Under the pieces are notes generated by a model. That model worked only from the letters and a program-made list of their open reading frames with translations, searched no databases and was not told the DNA's origin. The position numbers and the translations under genes were made by a program. Positions 7,325 to 11,206 of a stretch of 11,206 nucleotides of DNA are shown here, in pieces. The stretch covers positions 1-11,206 of the forward strand of contig JANWID010000197.1 of the NCBI GenBank assembly GCA_025450095.1, written 5' to 3'. How positions within the stretch are numbered: position 1 is the stretch's first letter; each line of letters begins with the position of its first letter. The DNA is from Bacteroidia bacterium. GTDB taxonomy: Bacteria; Bacteroidota; Bacteroidia; AKYH767-A; OLB10.

Positions 7325-8308
7325 TCACCGCATCCCATAGTCCGAATCAACCAGTTTATTTCCGGCACTGGTATGGTATGCATAATTAAAACCTTTCTGA
7401 ATTGCATAGGATCCGGTCACACCTTTTTTATTGATCGCCAAAAATCCAACCTGGATATCCGCAATCTTTTTCTCATGCTTCATGATGCGTTCAATGGCGG
7501 TCTTACATGCTTCCGTAGGAGAGACACCCTGACGCATGAGTTCCACAACCAAAAAACTACCACACTGGCGGATCACCGTTTCACCAACACCGGTGGCACA
7601 TGCAGCGCCGACTTCATTATCGACATACAATCCCGCTCCGATAATAGGGGAGTCACCGACACGACCATGCATCTTCCATGCAAGTCCGCTTGTGGTGCAT
7701 GAACCACTGAGGTTTCCGTTCTTATCGATGGCAATCATGCCGATGGTATCATGATTTTCAACATTGATTACCGGCTTATATTTACTTTCTTTCAGCCATT
7801 CCTTCCATGCTTTTTCAGAATCTTCCGTAAGCAATTTTTCCTTTTTAAATCCATTTGCAATTGCAAAATCGTAGGCACCTTCTCCAACCAACATAACATG
7901 TGGTGTTTTTTCCATCACCATCCGCGCAACTGAAATGGGATTAACTATATTTTCCAGGAATGCAACCGAGCCACAATCACCAAATTCATTCATAATACAC
8001 GCGTCGAGGGTTACGTGACCATCGCGGTCGGGACGACCACCTTTTCCAACACTTGCAAATTTCGGATCACTTTCAACAACACGGACTCCCTGTTCAACGG
8101 CATCAAGTGCTCTTCCTCCTGATGATAGTATTTTCCAAGCGGCTTCGTTCGCAGGCATTCCGTGACTCCAGGTAGATAATACTATTGGAAATTCAATGGA
8201 GTCATCTGCTTGTTTTGCTGCCAGTGACTCCTTACTGATTAAGGGAGCTACACCTGCGGCCAGGCCGGTAAGTGCCATGTTTTTTAAAAATACTCTGCGT
8301 GTATTCAT
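7325..8308 (-). CDS. N4-(beta-N-acetylglucosaminyl)-L-asparaginase (glycosylasparaginase), Tat-exported
   Basis: Ntn-hydrolase that cleaves the amide bond between GlcNAc and asparagine in the last remnant of N-glycoproteins, giving aspartate and a glucosaminylamine that hydrolyses to GlcNAc. The 327-residue precursor begins with a twin-arginine signal (TRRVFLK, 3-9, then a weakly hydrophobic alanine-rich stretch ending SLAA), so it should be exported folded. The autoprocessing site is HDTIGM, with Thr188 as the new N-terminal nucleophile after self-cleavage into alpha and beta chains. Further family signatures are TWSHGMPANEAAW (46-58), GGRPDRDGHVTLDA (90-103), GRVGDSPIIGAG (215-226) and ACATGVGE (236-243). 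Length fits the Elizabethkingia/Flavobacterium enzyme. Start: ATG 8308, directly before the Tat motif, rather than the in-frame TTG at 8335, which overlaps the transporter. Only 4 bp separate it from the transporter stop, so the two are co-transcribed and possibly translationally coupled. Confidence 0.95.
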   Translation of the reverse strand: MNTRRVFLKNMALTGLAAGVAPLISKESLAAKQADDSIEFPIVLSTWSHGMPANEAAWKILSSGGRALDAVEQGVRVVESDPKFASVGKGGRPDRDGHVTLDACIMNEFGDCGSVAFLENIVNPISVARMVMEKTPHVMLVGEGAYDFAIANGFKKEKLLTEDSEKAWKEWLKESKYKPVINVENHDTIGMIAIDKNGNLSGSCTTSGLAWKMHGRVGDSPIIGAGLYVDNEVGAACATGVGETVIRQCGSFLVVELMRQGVSPTEACKTAIERIMKHEKKIADIQVGFLAINKKGVTGSYAIQKGFNYAYHTSAGNKLVDSDYGMR

Positions 8309-8312
8309 AAAA

Positions 8313-9569
8313 TTATATTTGATTTTGAAATTCAACTTTTTTCACATTTACTTTCCGCTTGTATCCAACAGCCGCGAAATACAATAAATACCCATAGCAA
8401 ATTACTGTGATCATTAACGCATGCTGAACCCCGACAATATCCGCAATCCTTCCCGTTACCAGCGGTACAATTCCTCCACCTACAATGGCCATGCAAAGTA
8501 TTCCGGATCCCTGGCTGGTAAATTTACCAAGACCTTCTATTGACATGGTAAATATAATTGCAAACATTACGGAATTAAATAATCCGACGGCGATAATGCT
8601 GTACATGGCAATACTGCCACTGCTATTGGTGCTGATGAGAACAAGTAAGATTGCAGCAATACAACAGAATGTCAAAACCGTTTGCGGCTTAACCCGTTGT
8701 AAAACTACCGCACCGATAAACCGTCCAACCATGGCTCCGCCCCAATAAAACGAAACCATTTTTCCGGCGTCGAGTGATGCAAGTCCACCGATGGAAGGAT
8801 CTATAAGATAATTCACCATGAAGCTGCCAATGGTAACTTCACCTCCTACATACAGAAAAATCCCGAGAGCACCGAGAATCAGGTGCCGGTATTCCATTGC
8901 ACTTGTTTTTCCGGAATGCGATGTGTCGTGATATTTTTCAAGTGCTTCATCACTAACTACAGGAAGTTTTGAAAGCGCAATAAATATCGCAATCACTCCC
9001 AGTACCAGGGCTATACCAATATAGGGCAGCTGAACACTGGCTGCCTCCTGTGCCGGTGACCGGTGTGCACCGGCAGATTCCAGAATCAATACCGAACCAA
9101 AGTATGGTGCCAGCGTTGTGCCCAGGGAGTTAATGGCCTGTGTAAAATTCAATCTGCTGGATGCGGTTTCAACAGGGCCCAATATTGCAACATATGGATT
9201 CGCGGCTACCTGGAGAATGGTAATTCCCGAAGCGAGGATAAAGAAAGCAGCCAGGAATAATTTATATGATATGATCACCGATGCAGGAAAAAATATCAAT
9301 GCACCCAGGCCGGTAACGCTCAATCCTAAAACAATACCCCGTTTATAACCAATCTTCGAAATAATTCTTCCCGCCGGAATGGAGGTAATGAAATAAGCAC
9401 CAAAAAAACAAAACTGGATCAGCATCGTTTCAGCATAGTTGAGGTAGAAAAGTCCCTTCAGGTGCGGAATGAGAATATCATTCAATACCGTAATAAATCC
9501 CCACATGAAAAAGAGCGTGCTTAATAACGCCATTGCATATGTGTTTTTTCCGCCGCTGAGATGTTGCAT
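8313..9569 (-). CDS. FucP/NagP-family sugar:H+ symporter (MFS), probable GlcNAc or hexose importer
   Basis: Inner-membrane sugar importer of 418 residues with about 12 hydrophobic segments. The signatures MWGFITVLNDILIPHLK (22-38) and LQVAANPYVAILGP (119-132), together with ASSRLNFTQAINSLGTTLAPYFG, place it in the FHS (fucose:H+ symporter)/GluP group, which in Bacteroidota includes NagP for N-acetylglucosamine. The substrate cannot be read from the sequence. Its place as first gene of an operon with a glycosylasparaginase (which releases GlcNAc) and a mannosidase makes GlcNAc or mannose the most likely cargo (inference). A hydrophilic loop around 205-225 (DEALEKYHDTSHSGKTS) is the usual central loop between the two six-helix halves. 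The ATG at 9569 is the only good start; there is no clear Shine-Dalgarno. The gene upstream is divergent, 383 bp away. Confidence 0.93.
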   Translation of the reverse strand: MQHLSGGKNTYAMALLSTLFFMWGFITVLNDILIPHLKGLFYLNYAETMLIQFCFFGAYFITSIPAGRIISKIGYKRGIVLGLSVTGLGALIFFPASVIISYKLFLAAFFILASGITILQVAANPYVAILGPVETASSRLNFTQAINSLGTTLAPYFGSVLILESAGAHRSPAQEAASVQLPYIGIALVLGVIAIFIALSKLPVVSDEALEKYHDTSHSGKTSAMEYRHLILGALGIFLYVGGEVTIGSFMVNYLIDPSIGGLASLDAGKMVSFYWGGAMVGRFIGAVVLQRVKPQTVLTFCCIAAILLVLISTNSSGSIAMYSIIAVGLFNSVMFAIIFTMSIEGLGKFTSQGSGILCMAIVGGGIVPLVTGRIADIVGVQHALMITVICYGYLLYFAAVGYKRKVNVKKVEFQNQI

Positions 9570-9952
9570 AGAATTTCTTTTACAGGATCAATGTAGAAAT
9601 AAAAAACGGATCCGGAAAAAGCCTTTCATCAGGCTGCAAAATGATTACTTTTCAACATTGCCTGTTATCAACAATTCTCAACTTTAGCTAAAAAATCACA
9701 CGACATTTATTATATTCACCTTGCAGGAAAATATGTTTACCATGAATCCCTACCCGATCACCCAATTTTTATTCTCAGAATCCTATAAATCAGACAAATA
9801 GTACAGAAAACAAATCCTAAATTATTTGTCGATGAAAGACGCAGGTTGGCCTATTTTTAGTTTTTATTCACCAAAAATATTCCTGTGCCAGAAACTCTTA
9901 GCATTACTTTCGGGGAAATTCAAAACCGTAATCAACCAACAAAAACCATAAA
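9570..9952. other. Divergent intergenic region between the transporter and the secreted hydrolase-like gene
   Basis: 383 bp without a convincing gene; it must hold the promoters of both flanking genes. On the plus side TTTG (9825-9828) and TATTTTTA (9852-9859, one mismatch to TAnnTTTG) form a weak candidate promoter with a long 23-nt spacer, about 95 nt before the hydrolase ATG. On the minus side TCATTTTG (9638-9645, one mismatch) is a weak -7 candidate, without a well-spaced -33, about 70 nt before the transporter ATG. A perfect 10-bp palindrome TTTAGCTAAA (9683-9692) near the middle could be a regulator site. I recognise no known operator. Confidence 0.5.
9616..9635 (-). terminator. Small hairpin with T-run in the transporter leader (possible attenuator)
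   Basis: Read on the minus strand: AGCCT, loop GATGAA, AGGCT, then TTTT, about 50 nt before the transporter ATG. The form is that of a short intrinsic terminator inside the leader, which would make sense as an attenuator of the sugar operon. The stem is only 5 bp, no alternative antiterminator fold is obvious, and it may be chance. Confidence 0.25.
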
Positions 9953-11179
9953 ATGAAAAAATCAAAACTTAAATTTTTCCTGGTAGCAATGATAGGAATC
10001 TTCATTGCTTCAGGAACAAGTGCACAGGAATGGCTCATCGGTAACAGGCATTTCATGTTTACCGATCCCTCGAGGGGAAATCGTCAGATTGACACACGTA
10101 TCTATTACCCGGCGGATGTTGCCGGCCTGAATCAGCCTCTTGGATCCCCCTCCGACAAAAAATATCCGGTCATAGTTTTCGGACACGATGAGCAAATCGT
10201 TTACCAGCGTTATGAGTATATCTGGAACAATCTTGCATCGAAAGGTTTTATCATAGTACTTCCTAAAACTGAAATGGGTCCTACTATGGATGTTGTGGAA
10301 TTTGCAAAAGACATGGCGTTTATTGTTAACCAGTTTCCGGTGATGCACAATGATCCGACTTCATTTTTCTACCACAGATACATGGGAACTTCCTGTGTAA
10401 TGGGTCACGGTATCGGTGGAAGTGCAGCTACATTCGCTCTTCAGTACAGCACTAACATTACAACATTGGTTTCACTCGCTGCTACGGAAACAACTCCCAG
10501 CGCAATCACTGCGGCTTCTTTGGTGACTGTTCCTTCTGTTGTCGTGGCAGGTGGTGAAGATTGTAACTCACCGATTGCTACCAACCAGATGCCGATGTTT
10601 CTTAACATTGATTCAGATTGCAAATTTTTCGTCAACCTCCTCGAAGCAACCCATTGCCACTTTGCCCAGAACAGTGCAACCTGCCTGGCTAATCTGCAAA
10701 CCTGTTTCGGTTCTCCGAACAATGTGGTCTCCACAAATGAGAATGCCGGTTACCTGTTGGTATCGTTCCTTCGCTTTTACTTAAAGTACAATGCACCAGC
10801 CCTGGAAAAATTCCACTGGAAGCTTGGAAGCAAGGCACAGGATTGGTCCTATATTATGGTATGTAATGCATTGGGTTCTCCCAGGCTGCAACAGGATCAG
10901 GAACTGATGGATGATGAAAACCCGGTTGCTATTTCAGTATATCCCAACCCGGTAAAACAAGGAAATACCCTGAACCTGGTGGTTCGGACTGAAGAATCCG
11001 CTTCCGGAAAAGCAGTTATTACCAACCTCATGGGTCAGATCGTTGCCACACAGAACCTGGTATTCGATGATGTGATCAGTGAAACTGAAATTGCGGTTGG
11101 AAATATTTCTAAAGGAAATTATATGGTAACCGTTTATACCCAAGAAGGTAAATCCACGAAACCCCTCATCATTCAATAA
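9953..11179 (+). CDS. T9SS-sorted alpha/beta-hydrolase-fold protein lacking the nucleophile serine
   Basis: A 408-residue exported protein: Sec signal peptide (1-24, ending GTSA), alpha/beta-hydrolase domain (about 30-285), linker, and a type A T9SS sorting domain (about 327-408, opening with SVYPNPVKQGN, ending KGNYMVTVYTQEGKSTKPLIIQ) that directs secretion through the outer membrane or anchoring at the surface. The fold is recognised by YPVIVFGHD (71-79), the region LASKGFIIVLPK and the elbow VMGHGIGGSAATFAL (149-163), resembling the PETase/dienelactone-hydrolase/PAF-acetylhydrolase-like group. The elbow normally reads GHSxGG; here position 153 is Gly (GGT), so the catalytic Ser is missing. 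The oxyanion-loop HG is also changed to HD (78-79). Plausible acid D203 (AGGEDCNSP) and His (H234 or H236 in EATHCHFA) remain. Seven cysteines (148, 204, 223, 235, 244, 251, 304) suggest disulfides. Either a pseudoenzyme with a binding role or, less likely, a single-base error. Monocistronic; divergent from the sugar operon. Confidence 0.85.
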   Translation: MKKSKLKFFLVAMIGIFIASGTSAQEWLIGNRHFMFTDPSRGNRQIDTRIYYPADVAGLNQPLGSPSDKKYPVIVFGHDEQIVYQRYEYIWNNLASKGFIIVLPKTEMGPTMDVVEFAKDMAFIVNQFPVMHNDPTSFFYHRYMGTSCVMGHGIGGSAATFALQYSTNITTLVSLAATETTPSAITAASLVTVPSVVVAGGEDCNSPIATNQMPMFLNIDSDCKFFVNLLEATHCHFAQNSATCLANLQTCFGSPNNVVSTNENAGYLLVSFLRFYLKYNAPALEKFHWKLGSKAQDWSYIMVCNALGSPRLQQDQELMDDENPVAISVYPNPVKQGNTLNLVVRTEESASGKAVITNLMGQIVATQNLVFDDVISETEIAVGNISKGNYMVTVYTQEGKSTKPLIIQ

Positions 11180-11183
11180 TAAC

Positions 11184-11202
11184 AGAAAAACTTAGTTTTT
11201 CT
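11184..11202 (+). terminator. Hairpin terminator after the hydrolase-like gene
   Basis: AGAAAAAC-TTA-GTTTTTCT is a perfect 8-bp inverted repeat with a 3-nt loop, starting 4 bp after the stop codon. It is AU-rich, which is common for Bacteroidota intrinsic terminators, and the T-rich right arm supplies the release tract. It could act on either strand. Confidence 0.6.
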
Positions 11203-11206
11203 TAAA

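Noticed and set aside
9733..9801. A 22-codon open frame (ATG 9733) in the divergent intergenic region
   Set aside because: Too short, no clear ribosome binding site, no recognisable signal or motif; kept as intergenic.
10403..10420. Idea that the missing Ser reflects a frameshift in the hydrolase gene
   Set aside because: The frame is continuous through the elbow, and the flanking fold motifs and C-terminal sorting domain are in the same frame; only one codon differs from expectation.
10441..10734. Antisense frame of 97 codons within the hydrolase-like gene
   Set aside because: Opposite strand of a clear coding region, with no supporting motif.

Overview
The window looks like a chromosomal piece of a Bacteroidota (Bacteroidetes) bacterium that carries a type IX secretion system. 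The signs are: a C-terminal type A sorting domain on the last protein; a TonB-dependent receptor with the N-terminal carboxypeptidase-regulatory-like domain typical of the phylum; a GH92 mannosidase; a FucP/NagP-type sugar importer; AT-rich intergenic DNA with TAnnTTTG promoter boxes and little Shine-Dalgarno signal. I cannot name a genus. I see no rRNA, tRNA, transposase, phage gene or CRISPR array.

Layout: (1) 1-946, minus: most of a RhlE-like DEAD-box RNA helicase, cut by the left edge, with a likely promoter near 1085-1092 and a leader of about 130 nt. (2) 1235-4105, plus: a small His/Cys-rich exported protein, then an outer-membrane TonB receptor with a ZnuD-like plug; together they look like a transition-metal uptake pair. 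(3) 4111-4236: nested inverted repeats built from ACGAAT units, between convergent genes. (4) 9569 down to 4236, minus: an apparent operon in the order sugar MFS transporter, Tat-exported glycosylasparaginase, GH92 alpha-mannosidase with accessory C-terminal domains. A second palindromic element (7222-7293) lies in the only large gap inside it. (5) 9570-9952: a 383-bp divergent intergenic region. (6) 9953-11179, plus: a T9SS-sorted alpha/beta-hydrolase-fold protein whose nucleophile-elbow Ser is replaced by Gly, followed by a hairpin terminator.

How the genes work together (inference): the minus-strand operon fits salvage of N-glycoprotein remnants. GH92 trims mannose, the asparaginase cuts the GlcNAc-Asn bond, and the MFS protein imports the freed sugar. 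No SusC/SusD pair is present, so the glycan would have to enter by genes elsewhere. The plus-strand pair is a separate metal-acquisition unit. The final gene is the most unusual protein: a surface or secreted member of a PETase/dienelactone-hydrolase-like group that appears to have lost its catalytic serine but kept plausible Asp and His partners. The two intergenic palindromes share a construction plan (a short repeat on one arm, its complement on the other) and are the main unexplained DNA structures.
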